Shown here in pieces: positions 1-8,080 of a stretch of 23,668 nucleotides of DNA (position 1 is its first letter; every line of letters starts with the position of its first letter). The notes under the pieces were generated by a model. That model was not told the origin of the DNA. It searched no databases and worked only from the letters and a program-made list of their open reading frames with translations. The DNA is from DATNPH01 sp036703315. Lineage in GTDB: Bacteria > Cyanobacteriota > Cyanobacteriia > Cyanobacteriales > Coleofasciculaceae. The translations under genes and the position numbers were made by a program. Location of the stretch: assembly GCA_036703315.1 (NCBI GenBank), contig DATNPH010000131.1, positions 1 to 23,668 of the forward strand, read 5' to 3'.

Positions 1-823
1 CTGGCAAACCGCCAAAACCTACGAAGACATTCTTTATCACAAAACTGACGGTATTGCCAAAATCACCATCAATCGTCCCCACAAGCGCAATGCCTTTCGT
101 CCCAAAACCGTATTTGAACTCTATGACGCCTTCTGTGATGCCCGTGAAGACACGAGCATTGGCGTTGTCTTGTTCACAGGTGCAGGACCTCACACGGATG
201 GTAAATATGCCTTCTGTTCGGGAGGCGACCAAGGGGTGCGCGGTAAGGCTGGGTATGTCGGGGAGGACGGCGTTCCTCGTTTAAATGTGCTGGATTTACA
301 GCGCCTAATTCGCTCGATGCCTAAGGTGGTGATTGCCTTGGTGGCTGGATATGCGATCGGTGGTGGGCACGTCCTGCACCTAATTTGTGACCTGAGCATT
401 GCTGCTGACAATGCTATCTTCGGTCAAACGGGTCCGAAGGTTGGTAGCTTCGATGGGGGCTTTGGCGCTAGCTATCTCGCCAGAGTCGTCGGTCAAAAGA
501 AAGCGAGAGAGATTTGGTTTCTCTGTCGCCAGTACACGGCGCAACAGGCGCTGGATATGGGTTTAGTTAATTGTGTTGTGCCCGTGGAACAGTTGGAAGC
601 AGAAGGCGTCCAGTGGGCACAGGAAATTTTGGCTCATAGCCCGATCGCTATTCGTTGTTTGAAAGCTGCCTTTAACGCTGACTGCGACGGGCAAGCGGGT
701 TTACAAGAACTGGCGGGGAATGCCACTTTGCTTTATTACATGACGGAGGAAGGAGCGGAAGGGAAGCAGGCTTTCTTGGAAAAGCGATCGCCCGATTTTC
801 GTCAATATCCTTGGTTACCCTAA
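1..823 (+). CDS. menB: 1,4-dihydroxy-2-naphthoyl-CoA synthase (5' end missing)
   Basis: Crotonase-family enzyme that closes the second ring of the naphthoquinone by converting o-succinylbenzoyl-CoA to 1,4-dihydroxy-2-naphthoyl-CoA; in cyanobacteria this leads to phylloquinone for photosystem I. The frame is open from base 2 (first codon TGG), so 273 residues are present. The family length is about 275-280, so only a few N-terminal residues are lost. Visible motifs: INRPHKRNAF near the N-terminus, SGGDQGVRG, the oxyanion-hole stretch GYAIGGGHVLH, CDLSIAADNAIFGQTGPKVG, and SFDGGFGA. The QTG (not QTD) in this stretch is the feature that, in the literature I recall, marks bicarbonate-dependent type I MenB. 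The C-terminus (RSPDFRQYPWLP) is the usual MenB end. A HIP1 site lies within the last codons. The identification is very secure; the start is outside the window. Confidence 0.97.
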   Translation, partial: WQTAKTYEDILYHKTDGIAKITINRPHKRNAFRPKTVFELYDAFCDAREDTSIGVVLFTGAGPHTDGKYAFCSGGDQGVRGKAGYVGEDGVPRLNVLDLQRLIRSMPKVVIALVAGYAIGGGHVLHLICDLSIAADNAIFGQTGPKVGSFDGGFGASYLARVVGQKKAREIWFLCRQYTAQQALDMGLVNCVVPVEQLEAEGVQWAQEILAHSPIAIRCLKAAFNADCDGQAGLQELAGNATLLYYMTEEGAEGKQAFLEKRSPDFRQYPWLP

Positions 824-880
824 GAGCTGACCCCAGGAAGATTCAGCACTTTCTGTGTTAGTTGCTGTAGGGCAAAAAAA

Positions 881-907
881 TCGCACCTTATCTAAACCAA
901 GGTGCGA
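881..907 (-). terminator. Rho-independent-type hairpin, best oriented for the minus strand
   Basis: A perfect 9-bp stem (TCGCACCTT at 881-889 with AAGGTGCGA at 899-907, 9-nt loop) is flanked on its left by seven A residues (874-880), so a minus-strand transcript would read stem then U7. This suits the end of the minus-strand gene at 1117-1425. A plus-strand transcript leaving menB meets the same hairpin followed only by an AT-rich stretch, so bidirectional action between convergent genes is possible. Confidence 0.7.
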
Positions 908-1116
908 TAAATAATGATGACAATTTTTTGAGCTTCTGTTCAATAAATGGATTTAATCTTTTTATTCTCAGAGATTCAGTTTTTCTTAATTCAAGCCTTG
1001 AGTAATTGCTAAATTCTCCTCCAATTTTTATCCATAAATGTGTCTGAATCCTGTAGAATTATCCAGGCAGCAATTTATAATGAGCAACTGCCTACTGAGC
1101 TTGTAATTAAGGGAGG

Positions 1117-1425
1117 TTAGACAAGTGCAGCTTCAAGCACTAACATTTTAGTGGGTGTAGAGGTTTGTGCTTGAGCGAGATCAGGATTGGAGTTATTCAG
1201 GGAACCATTTCCACAAATTGCCTCTTTGAGTATCAGTTTCTCTTCCTGCAAAATCTGTTCAATACTCTCCCAAGAAGACGCGAACTGTGGTAATGCTAAA
1301 GAGCAGGCTTTCCAGCTACCTCTCACGGGACCGCCGAGTTGTTGACACATACCCCCACGTCGTCCCTCAACGCAGTAATGACGGCAATACCGACAAGCAG
1401 AAGTTGGAAAATTCAATGTCTTCAT
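1117..1425 (-). CDS. Small conserved cysteine-rich cyanobacterial protein, function unknown
   Basis: 102 residues from the ATG at 1425. The N-terminal half holds CRYCRHYC (Cys11, 14, 18), then GRRGGMCQQLG (Cys27) and VRGSWKACSLALP (Cys41), a spacing that suggests metal (zinc or iron-sulfur) binding. The C-terminal half is less patterned, with a short helix-like stretch followed by a Ser/Thr/Asn-rich tail. I recognise the style of a widespread cyanobacterial hypothetical protein but cannot give a function. The frame is open further upstream to a GTG at 1464, where a GGGAGG lies directly against the codon. I prefer the ATG because the Cys motif then starts about ten residues in, but this is not settled. 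The gene faces menB, and the terminator at 881-907 suits its 3' end. The next gene upstream on the same strand (DUF721) is about 460 bp away. Confidence 0.75.
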   Translation of the reverse strand: MKTLNFPTSACRYCRHYCVEGRRGGMCQQLGGPVRGSWKACSLALPQFASSWESIEQILQEEKLILKEAICGNGSLNNSNPDLAQAQTSTPTKMLVLEAALV

Positions 1426-1883
1426 GGGAGTTCTCTGGGGGAATAAAATAAATTTCCTATTCACCTCCCAATTTTCCTACTTAGCAATTTAGCCTCTTAA
1501 AGCTAGCAAGTATTGAGCCTGTATAGGTTGGAGCGATCCCCAAGCTAAATAGTATTTTTATGTTTTCTTTAGTATTCTGTTATAGATAGATACATTCTGT
1601 GTAAAGAAAAGACACAACCTCAAAGCATATATTGATAAAGTCGGCTGATTTCTCTTTAAACCCTATGGGGATCAAGCAAAAAAGACAAGGTAGATGTGCT
1701 AATAAATACAAAAATGTAGTGCGATAATCAGCTTTTAATCCTCGATTTAGTTGACAACCATTGAAAAAATTAGTAAACATTCCGTTGTGAGATTCCCTAA
1801 AGACAAATGAGTACAGAGGTAGCAAATTAGGAGTCTTTAGAGAACTTAGGCTGTTTGATGAGAGGCACAAAGACGGAGAAGAG
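1426..1883. other. 458-bp intergenic stretch, AT-rich, no gene seen
   Basis: This lies between two minus-strand genes. The open frame across 1580-2092 on the minus strand overlaps the DUF721 gene in another frame, has no recognisable domain, and looks like a shadow. The sequence is AT-rich with scattered T-runs but I find no convincing hairpin, tRNA or repeat. A good anti-SD match (GGGAGGTGA on the minus strand, 1461-1469) sits 36 nt upstream of the ATG at 1425. Confidence 0.5.
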
Positions 1884-2447
1884 CTAACTTTTCCACTGCT
1901 TGGTGGCACACAAACTACAGACACTCCAGCGCTGGAGTTCTCCGGGGGGTGTGGGACACTGACATTGGGGACAAAGGGGTAATGAAAGCGATCGCGCCTG
2001 CATAACCTCAGCCCAATTTTGAAAAGTCGAGTAGGCGTCTTTGAGTTTCGCCGTTTGAGGGTGAGAGGAGGCAGAAGCTGTCTCAACAACATGGCTGGGA
2101 TGCTCTTGCCATAAAGTAGACGGAGATTTCAATCCCCAGTTCCCTGTAGAAACGTCTTTCTGCCACTGTGTTGTAGAAAAGCGAATGTCAGTCAGTAGGT
2201 TGGGAAACTGCGCGTTTAACTTTTTCAAAATAAAATGGCGCTTAAACTTGAGTTCTTGAACCCAAACCGAGCTAGAAGTGGCAACATAAAGTACATCCCT
2301 AGAAATTGAATAGGGTCGTGTTTGCTGCGCCACTGTGGCTCCCACAACATCTGGCCAAACTTTAAGCAGACGTTGAAACTGTTGGGGTCCTTGCCACTCC
2401 GGCTGATTTTCAACCGTACCTAATATATGATTGAGAGATTTCAGCAT
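1884..2447 (-). CDS. DUF721 (DciA-like) protein with C-terminal zinc ribbon
   Basis: 187 residues. Residues 1-95 match the DUF721 pattern: an N-terminal helix with LNHILG, the WPDVVG motif at 31-36, QTRPYSISRDVLYVATSSSV, WVQELKF at 62-68, and a helix ending LLTDIRF. DUF721 proteins include DciA, which operates with the replicative helicase DnaB in bacteria lacking DnaC/DnaI, so a helicase-loading or related nucleic-acid role is plausible. A variable Ser/Thr-rich linker (96-150) leads to a C-terminal four-Cys ribbon: Cys159, Cys162, Cys177 and Cys180 (CPQC and CSLC), with an extra Cys164. The ribbon is typical of nucleic-acid binding or protein docking. The start is the ATG at 2447. The gene is divergent from the SPOR gene with a 236-bp shared promoter region. 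The domain is secure; a replication role is inference. Confidence 0.85.
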   Translation of the reverse strand: MLKSLNHILGTVENQPEWQGPQQFQRLLKVWPDVVGATVAQQTRPYSISRDVLYVATSSSVWVQELKFKRHFILKKLNAQFPNLLTDIRFSTTQWQKDVSTGNWGLKSPSTLWQEHPSHVVETASASSHPQTAKLKDAYSTFQNWAEVMQARSLSLPLCPQCQCPTPPGELQRWSVCSLCATKQWKS

Positions 2448-2533
2448 CGGTATTCATCCCTACCAAAGACCTTTCTTTTCGGAGCAATCATAAAGATGAC
2501 AACGCATCTATCATTGAATCCTAGTCCACTGAC

Positions 2534-2543
2534 CACCTAGGTG
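2534..2543. promoter_or_regulatory. 10-bp perfect palindrome in a divergent promoter region
   Basis: CACCTAGGTG is its own reverse complement and lies between the divergent DUF721 (start 2447) and SPOR (start 2684) genes. It could be an operator, but a single 10-bp palindrome is weak evidence and no regulator is known to me for it. Confidence 0.25.
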
Positions 2544-2683
2544 TAGTATCTTCCCCTCGCTCTATATTCATTAAATCTATTGCCTCAAAAGCCAAAACCC
2601 TGTAATAAACTGACAGCGAGAGTCACCTCTACAAACCTTTTCCCAGAATTGAACTTCAAAACTCACTACTATAAGTACTCCTC

Positions 2684-4111
2684 ATGAGCCAAAACATCTC
2701 AGTTGAGTCCTCAACTCACTCTTCTGCCTCAATTAACCCAGTTTTACAGGCGGCTCTAGGTAGCCTTGACGTGCAGCTAGAAGAGGAATTAGCCCGCTAC
2801 CGACGGCAACGGGCAGGGCGTCCAGTAATGTCGCCCCGTGGTTTGGGTCGTCATCAGATCCGCAAACCGATTGAGTTAATTTCCGTTGAGCGGGTAGGAG
2901 GTCAAACTCATCGTCCCGCTTTGGGAATGAGTACTGCTCCAGTAGTCTCATTTCCCCTGTTCATGGTGAACCCGACATCCGTGGCTACACCCGCCCAGGA
3001 CGCAAATCCTGAGCCAATGGGTCAAACGGCTCACCTGGAAACCCCCTTTGAACCGAATTCCGGGGGAGTTGTGCCTTCCCCGGCTAATGCTGCTAACAAC
3101 TTAGCTCCTGAGTCAAGCCTTACTAAGCCACTGAACCCTGAATCAGTAGATGGGGGAGGCAATTTGGCAACTGTAGCCGCTGCCCAAGCGCAGCCAGATG
3201 ATTATCTAGAATCATCGGAACAACTGCTGCGGAGTTTAGCCGAAGAAGAAACAATAGCTCCGCCCAAAAAGCGCTTCACGGATAGGCTACTGACTCCACT
3301 GAGCGTTGGTTTGATGTTACTCTTACTTGTTTCAAGCGCTACTATTGCCTTCATCGTGAATAATCCAGCCACCCTCAAGGCTTTTGGTCTTGACCGATTC
3401 TTTGGCTCGAAGTCCCCAACTGTAGCTCAAAGCCCCATAGCCGCCCCTGTGGCGAAGAACGATGCACCCGTAGTGAATGGACCCGATCTGGCGTCTGATG
3501 AATTTGTAGATTTGAATTTAAACACTCTCAGTCGCTTAGAAGCCACCCCAAAACCATCAGCGTCGCCAGCACAGCTTCCCCCATTAACAGCTATGCCTAA
3601 TGGGGCAACAATGGCAGCCCCGTCAGTTGTGCCGAATTCGGCTCTTCCAAGACGTTCTGCTGATTTATCTTCGGCACTTTTACAATCTTCTCCACAGGCG
3701 GGAGCAGTTCCGTCCTCAGGATTACCCCAGGTTGCTCCTTTACCAGCGCCAGCCGCATCTGCACCACGAGCGAACACTTCTAGCCCAGCCTCAGCTAAGT
3801 CAAAGTCATCACCGACATCTGCTAAATCTAGTAAATCTAGTGCGAAGAAGAATTCACCAGCGTCTTCCTCTTCAGCGCCAGCTGCCAATAGCTCCGCCGC
3901 CCAACCCGATGGTTTGTACTATGTACTGGTTAACTACGGTAGTGAGAGTGCTTTGGAGCAAGCAAGAACAGTTGTTCCTGATGCCTATGTACGCGACTTC
4001 CCAAAAGGTTCCCGGATTCAGATGGGAGCCTTCAAGACGGAATCTGAAGCGAAAACATTGGTTGAGGAACTCCAACGGCAGGGAATTTCTGCCTCGATTG
4101 ATCGCCCCTAA
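2684..4111 (+). CDS. Single-pass membrane protein with C-terminal SPOR domain
   Basis: 475 residues with a clear three-part layout. Residues 1-200 are cytoplasmic and largely disordered, with a charged segment LEEELARYRRQRAG at 33-45. One transmembrane helix lies at about 204-226, preceded by KKR (inside-positive). Residues 230-400 are a Pro/Ala/Ser-rich, lysine-dotted linker of low complexity. The end (about 405-475) is a SPOR fold, from YYVLVNYGSESALEQA to GSRIQMGAFKTESEAKTLV and the final QGISASIDRP. SPOR domains bind glycan strands lacking stem peptides, usually at division septa, so this protein probably sits in the plasma membrane with its SPOR domain in the periplasm. The start ATG has no clear Shine-Dalgarno; a TATAAG lies only about 10 nt upstream, so a leaderless transcript is possible. 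The Vipp1-like gene follows 131 bp downstream. Confidence 0.88.
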   Translation: MSQNISVESSTHSSASINPVLQAALGSLDVQLEEELARYRRQRAGRPVMSPRGLGRHQIRKPIELISVERVGGQTHRPALGMSTAPVVSFPLFMVNPTSVATPAQDANPEPMGQTAHLETPFEPNSGGVVPSPANAANNLAPESSLTKPLNPESVDGGGNLATVAAAQAQPDDYLESSEQLLRSLAEEETIAPPKKRFTDRLLTPLSVGLMLLLLVSSATIAFIVNNPATLKAFGLDRFFGSKSPTVAQSPIAAPVAKNDAPVVNGPDLASDEFVDLNLNTLSRLEATPKPSASPAQLPPLTAMPNGATMAAPSVVPNSALPRRSADLSSALLQSSPQAGAVPSSGLPQVAPLPAPAASAPRANTSSPASAKSKSSPTSAKSSKSSAKKNSPASSSSAPAANSSAAQPDGLYYVLVNYGSESALEQARTVVPDAYVRDFPKGSRIQMGAFKTESEAKTLVEELQRQGISASIDRP

Positions 4112-4242
4112 GGGGATAGGGGATAGAAAACTTCATGAGCGATCTGGAGGCGGCAAAAGCTAGAAATTAAAGCTGGGTCTTGACTTTGAGATACCATGAT
4201 GTTAATGATTTCCCTGTCCTGCAATGTGAATGGAGAGCTGCT

Positions 4243-5004
4243 ATGGGATTGATCGATCGCATCCTGCGAGTAATTCGCGCCAACCTAAACAGCTTGGTGG
4301 GGAACGCCGAAGATCCAGAGAAAATTCTGGAACAAGCTGTAGAGGATATGCAGCAGGATTTAATTCAACTGCGGCAAGCTGTGGCTCAAGCGATCGCTAC
4401 CCAAAAACGTACCGAGCGACAAGCCTCTCAGGCTCAATCTACCGCCGATGAGTGGTACAACCGCGCTCAACTGGCACTGTCTAAAGGGGATGAAAACTTA
4501 GCGCGGGAAGCCCTAACACGCCGAAAATCCTATCAGGAAACGGCAAAAGCGATGCAAGGCCAACTGTCGCAGCAATCAAGTGTCGTCAGCAAGCTCAAAG
4601 AAAATATGCGGACGCTAGAGAGTAAAATCTCTGAAGCAAAAACGAAAAAAGACTTGTACATCGCCAGGGCACGCTCCGCTCAGGCATCCCAAAAAATTAA
4701 CGAAATGCTGGGCAATGTCGGTACTGGCAGTGCCATGAGTGCCTTTGAGAAGATGGAAGAAAAAGTGATGCAGCTCGAAGCCCAGTCTGAGGCACTAGAA
4801 CAGCTAGGAAGCAATGAACTGGAAAAAAGATTTGCCGCCCTTGAAGGTGGCGATGAAATTGATTCCGAGTTGGCAGCCCTAAAAGCCAATCTGATGACAG
4901 GCACCGAATCAGCAAAATTACCGTCTGGTCAGGCATCCTCTGTCAAAAATCCGGAAATTGAGGGAGATCTTGAAAAACTGCGCTCCGAAACCAATGGCTC
5001 TTGA
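4243..5004 (+). CDS. vipp1: Vipp1/IM30 (PspA family) protein, first of a tandem pair
   Basis: 253 residues. The frame is open upstream to 4180, but the ATG at 4243 is preceded by GGAGAG at 4232-4237 with 5-nt spacing, and it yields the family N-terminus MGLIDRILRVIRANLNSLV, the amphipathic helix alpha-0 that inserts in membranes. The PspA signature then follows: AEDPEKILEQAVEDMQQDLI, long coiled-coil helices with the KGDENLAREAL stretch, LESKISEAKTKKDL, and MSAFEKMEEKV. These are ESCRT-III-like proteins that form rings and rods and maintain thylakoid or plasma membranes. After about residue 215 there is a linker and a short final helix (EIEGDLEKLRSE), the C-terminal extension that distinguishes Vipp1 from bacterial PspA, although its last residues depart from the paralogue. 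It is followed after 235 bp by a second family member. Confidence 0.95.
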   Translation: MGLIDRILRVIRANLNSLVGNAEDPEKILEQAVEDMQQDLIQLRQAVAQAIATQKRTERQASQAQSTADEWYNRAQLALSKGDENLAREALTRRKSYQETAKAMQGQLSQQSSVVSKLKENMRTLESKISEAKTKKDLYIARARSAQASQKINEMLGNVGTGSAMSAFEKMEEKVMQLEAQSEALEQLGSNELEKRFAALEGGDEIDSELAALKANLMTGTESAKLPSGQASSVKNPEIEGDLEKLRSETNGS

Positions 5005-5102
5005 GGTTTAGAGAAACTGGCTATGATCTGGCACTTTTGAGCTGGAAGTTTTTAAACTGGATTAAAAGCCTCCTGCTTTAATGGCTTGGTCATTAGTGTT
5101 TT

Positions 5103-5177
5103 AAGTGCTTCAAAGAAGCGCTTCAGGGTTGAGACGGGAGAGCATCTATTGCTTAAACCTCAACACTACGTTAAGCA
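5103..5177 (+). promoter_or_regulatory. Two small hairpins in the leader of the second Vipp1 gene
   Basis: AAGTGCTTC (5103-5111) pairs with GAAGCGCTT (5115-5123; one G-U) around a 3-nt loop, and TGCTTAA (5150-5156) pairs with TTAAGCA (5171-5177). Neither is followed by a U-run, so they are not classic terminators. They could shape the 5' leader or the 3' end of the upstream message. Confidence 0.3.
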
Positions 5178-5239
5178 GGCTGACGCAGTAGAGCCTACTT
5201 TACAGCTACTTTATACATTACGAGAGGATAGACAGCGTC

Positions 5240-6016
5240 ATGGGATTATTTGATCGCCTTAGCAGAGTTGTCAGAGCTAATCTGAATGATATGGTTAGCA
5301 AGGCTGAAGATCCAGAAAAGATTCTGGAGCAAGCCATTATTGATATGCAAGAAGACCTAGTGCAACTGCGTCAAGCCGTTGCTAGGGCAATTGCTACTCA
5401 AAAACGCACTGAGCAACAATACAACAAAAACCAAACAGAAGCCAACAACTGGCAGCAACGAGCCCAACTGGCGTTGCAGAAAGGGGATGAAAACCTGGCG
5501 CGTGAGGCACTGGTTCGTAAGAAGACTGTTGCTGAAGCTGCCACTACTCTCAAACAGCAGCTGGATGGGCAGACAACTCAGGTGGACACTCTCAAGCGCA
5601 ACCTGATCGCCTTGGAAAGTAAGATTTCCGAAGCCAAGACTAAGAAGGATATGCTCAAATCCCGTGCAGCAGCGGCTAAAGCTAACGAGCAGCTGCAAGG
5701 CACGATTAGTTCGCTCAATACTGGCAGCGCCATGTCAGCTTTCGAGCGAATGGAAGAAAAGGTCTTGATGATGGAAGCCAAGTCTCAGGCAGCCGGTGAG
5801 CTTGCTGGTGCGGATTTGGAAAGTCAGTTTGCCATGCTCGAATCCGGCAGCGACGTTGATGATGAGTTGGCAGCGATGAAAGCGCAGATAGCTGGTAGTC
5901 CTGAGCCGAAGGCTGCTCTGCCTGCCTCAGAGGAGAAAAAACCATCCTCATCCTCATCTAGTCCAGCGGTTGACGCCGAATTGGAAGCCCTGCGAAAGCA
6001 AATCGACAATTTATGA
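5240..6016 (+). CDS. vipp1: Vipp1/IM30 (PspA family) protein, second of a tandem pair
   Basis: 258 residues and the more canonical Vipp1 of the two. It has the helix alpha-0 MGLFDRLSRVVRANLNDMV, then KAEDPEKILEQAIIDMQEDL, KGDENLAREALVRKK, LESKISEAKTKKDM, and MSAFERMEEKVLMMEAKS. After the PspA core a linker with KKP and a run of six Ser (about 232-240) leads to the C-terminal helix VDAELEALRKQIDNL, typical of thylakoid-membrane Vipp1. The start is ATG 5240 with an AGAGGA about 12 nt upstream, a long spacing. The two Vipp1 proteins share their domain order and many exact motifs, so they arose by tandem duplication, but they differ in linker and C-terminal tail. Transcription may be independent, since 235 bp with two hairpins separate them. 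The gene ends with a strong hairpin at 6023-6051. Confidence 0.96.
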   Translation: MGLFDRLSRVVRANLNDMVSKAEDPEKILEQAIIDMQEDLVQLRQAVARAIATQKRTEQQYNKNQTEANNWQQRAQLALQKGDENLAREALVRKKTVAEAATTLKQQLDGQTTQVDTLKRNLIALESKISEAKTKKDMLKSRAAAAKANEQLQGTISSLNTGSAMSAFERMEEKVLMMEAKSQAAGELAGADLESQFAMLESGSDVDDELAAMKAQIAGSPEPKAALPASEEKKPSSSSSSPAVDAELEALRKQIDNL

Positions 6017-6022
6017 TGTTCT

Positions 6023-6051
6023 CCCTCGCCATACCAAGAGGGTGGCGAGGG
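6023..6051 (+). terminator. GC-rich hairpin just after the second Vipp1 gene
   Basis: A perfect 9-bp stem (CCCTCGCCA at 6023-6031, TGGCGAGGG at 6043-6051, 11-nt loop) begins 7 bp after the stop codon. No U-run follows, so it may protect the message 3' end or act as a weak terminator. Confidence 0.5.
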
Positions 6052-6228
6052 CATTCCATCTCACGATTGAGATTTCCTTCGCTTCGACTGTTTCTATATT
6101 GCGAAAGCATTGATCAAAATAAAATCTTTCTTAAAGTTCCTTCTGTATGCAGGCCCTTGAGCCGCACCTTGTATCCAAGAATACTCCTGTAGGTGGAAAT
6201 TGAGCCTATTTGTCACAGGAGGAAGATA

Positions 6229-6389
6229 ATGCGAATTGCCCAAGTAGCCCCTTTGTGGGAAAGAGTTCCACCTCCCGCCTATGGAGGGATTGAACTCCAG
6301 TTTCCCAGTTGAACCGTTACGCTTGCCGAGAACATGTGCAAGGCTCTAGCCCAATAGTCGCGAAACTTTTAGCAACTGTCACAATGTAA
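6229..6389 (+). pseudogene. Remnant of a family 4 glycosyltransferase (internal deletion)
   Basis: A strong Shine-Dalgarno (AGGAGG, 6217-6222) and an ATG at 6229 open a frame reading MRIAQVAPLWERVPPPAYGG then IELQF, which is the N-terminus of GT4-type glycosyltransferases (the MxIAxVAPxWExVPPxxYGGxE pattern). It stops after 27 residues, at TGA 6310-6312. Immediately afterwards, in another frame from 6315, RYACREHVQGSS resembles the C-terminal part of such enzymes, followed by unrelated residues to TAA 6387-6389. The simplest reading is a glycosyltransferase gene that lost most of its middle, leaving start signal and tail. The N-terminal match is convincing by eye; the C-terminal match is weaker. 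It lies between convergent genes, in an otherwise empty 421-bp spacer (6017-6437). Confidence 0.65.
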
Positions 6390-6437
6390 CTTGTAGGCGC
6401 GACAGCTGATCAACTCCTTGTGAGTTCTAAGTTATTT

Positions 6438-8060
6438 TCAATCAGACGGCAACGGCTGCGGTAAAGGTAGAGTGATGATGAACGTCGTTCCCACTCCTAC
6501 TTCACTATCTACAACGATTTTACCCTCATGTAAGTCGGCACATTCTTTAACAATCATTAATCCTAGTCCAACGCCAGGAGTGGTACCAACATTACTACCG
6601 CGAAAGAAAGCTTTGAATATCTGTGCTTGGTCAGCCGGTGGAATGCCAATACCCTGATCAGAAATCCGAAATACCAGTTCATTGTGTTGAGATACTAAAT
6701 CAAGCCGAACAAGGCTCCGTTCAGGAGAGTATTTAGTTGCATTAGACAACAAATTCCTGAGCATTGACTCTAAAAGCTTCGTGTCTAAAAGTGCGTTAGT
6801 AGAATCTCCTTGGCACTCAAAAATAATTGTGTGTTGACCAGTATCATTCAACTGAAACTCTTCCACCAGTTCACGAACAACCTGCTCTACATCCAGTGGT
6901 TCTCGCTGGAATGTTAAACCTCCGGCTTCGGCTTGATTGATGAATAACATATCGTCAACCAGTTTGGTCAGGTAAGTGACAGAAGTTTGAATGCGTTGGA
7001 AATGCTTGTGCTTTCTCTCATTGGTCCACCCAGAACTATATTGCTCGAGCAGTTGAGCAGAAGACAATATTGTGGTCAGTGGCGTGCGATATTCGTGTGA
7101 GACAGTAGCAATAATACGAGATTGTAATTCGTTGAGTTCTCGCTCTTTTTCGAAAGCTAATCGCAGTTCACTTTCTAAGCGCTGTCGTTGAGCAATCTCT
7201 GTCCGTAATTGATCATTCGCGGCGCTTAATTGAGTGATAGTTTCTGCCACTCTAACTTGCAATTCCTGATTTGTCCTTTGCAAGAACGTTTCTAATTGCT
7301 GTTGCTCCGTGGCATCATGGAAAACCAAGACAGCTCCCAGTATGTTACCCGACTCATTTTTTATCGGTGCTGCACTGTCATCAATTGGAATTTCTGTACC
7401 ATTTTTGGTAACCAGTAGTGTGTTTTTCTCTAAACCTACAGTCACTCCCTCTTGAAGTGCCAAGGCTACTGGATTTTGAACAATTTCTCGTGTTACTTCA
7501 TTGATGGCTTGGAAAACCTGGGATAAATCATTACCCAGAGCCTCTTCCTGTTTCCAGCAAGTGAGCGCTTCGGCAACAGGATTCATGAATGTGACTACCC
7601 CCTGAGAATCCGTGGTAATCACGGCATCACCTATGCTCTTGAGCGTTGTTGCTAACCACTGCGCTCTCTCCTGCCGTTGCTGCTCCATTTGATGATTGTA
7701 GAGAGCAACTTCAATTGTTGTGCATAAATCTCTCGCCTCAAAAGGTTTGAGAATGTAACCATATGGCTCTGTAAGCTTGGCACGATTGAGAGTTTCCTCA
7801 TCGGTGTAAGCTGTCAAATACACCACTGGTATTTGGAAATGACTACGAATTTGTGCTGCCGCTTCAATGCCATCAATGCTACCTTTCAGTTTGATGTCCA
7901 TCAGGACTAGGTCTGGACAGTTTTGAGCAACCATTTGAAGCGCGCCTTCTCCAGAAGGGCTAATTGCTGTCACCGTGTACCCTAGCCCTTCCAATCTAGT
8001 TTGAATATTAAGCGCAACAATACTTTCGTCTTCAACAATTAAAATTTTGGCTCTCCCCAT
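6438..8060 (-). CDS. REC-PAS-histidine kinase (hybrid-type, soluble)
   Basis: 540 residues, no membrane segment. Residues 4-120 are a response-regulator receiver: acidic DE at 11-12, phosphoacceptor Asp55 (VLMDIKL), TAYTD at 83-87, Lys105 (ILKPF). A PAS domain follows (about 133-253, with GDAVITTDSQGVVTFMNPVA and GAVLVFHDATE), then a coiled coil (255-312) and HisKA with His322 in TVSHEYRTPLT. The ATPase has an N-box Asn440 (LRNLLSNATKYSP), G1 DQGIGIP (468-474), FKAFFRG and G2 GVGLGL (496-501). All catalytic residues are present. An N-terminal receiver fused to a kinase can serve as an intermediate in a phosphorelay. Its start is 20 bp from the stop of the 8-PAS kinase, with AAGAGGG before the ATG, so the two are very likely co-transcribed and may signal to each other; that partnership is inference. 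Confidence 0.95.
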   Translation of the reverse strand: MGRAKILIVEDESIVALNIQTRLEGLGYTVTAISPSGEGALQMVAQNCPDLVLMDIKLKGSIDGIEAAAQIRSHFQIPVVYLTAYTDEETLNRAKLTEPYGYILKPFEARDLCTTIEVALYNHQMEQQRQERAQWLATTLKSIGDAVITTDSQGVVTFMNPVAEALTCWKQEEALGNDLSQVFQAINEVTREIVQNPVALALQEGVTVGLEKNTLLVTKNGTEIPIDDSAAPIKNESGNILGAVLVFHDATEQQQLETFLQRTNQELQVRVAETITQLSAANDQLRTEIAQRQRLESELRLAFEKERELNELQSRIIATVSHEYRTPLTTILSSAQLLEQYSSGWTNERKHKHFQRIQTSVTYLTKLVDDMLFINQAEAGGLTFQREPLDVEQVVRELVEEFQLNDTGQHTIIFECQGDSTNALLDTKLLESMLRNLLSNATKYSPERSLVRLDLVSQHNELVFRISDQGIGIPPADQAQIFKAFFRGSNVGTTPGVGLGLMIVKECADLHEGKIVVDSEVGVGTTFIITLPLPQPLPSD

Positions 8061-8080
8061 TGCCCTCTTAAATATTTTTA

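Noticed and set aside
585..604. GTGGAACAG in menB, resembling the block in the small basic gene
   Set aside because: It is ordinary coding sequence (VEQL) and the other blocks of the element are absent.
1580..2092. 170-residue minus-strand open frame overlapping the DUF721 gene
   Set aside because: It overlaps a gene with a recognised domain, has no domain of its own and has a composition typical of a shadow frame.
3427..4163. Long open frames opposite and in other frames of the SPOR gene linker
   Set aside because: They follow from the low-complexity Pro/Ala/Ser coding sequence and lack any recognisable protein pattern.
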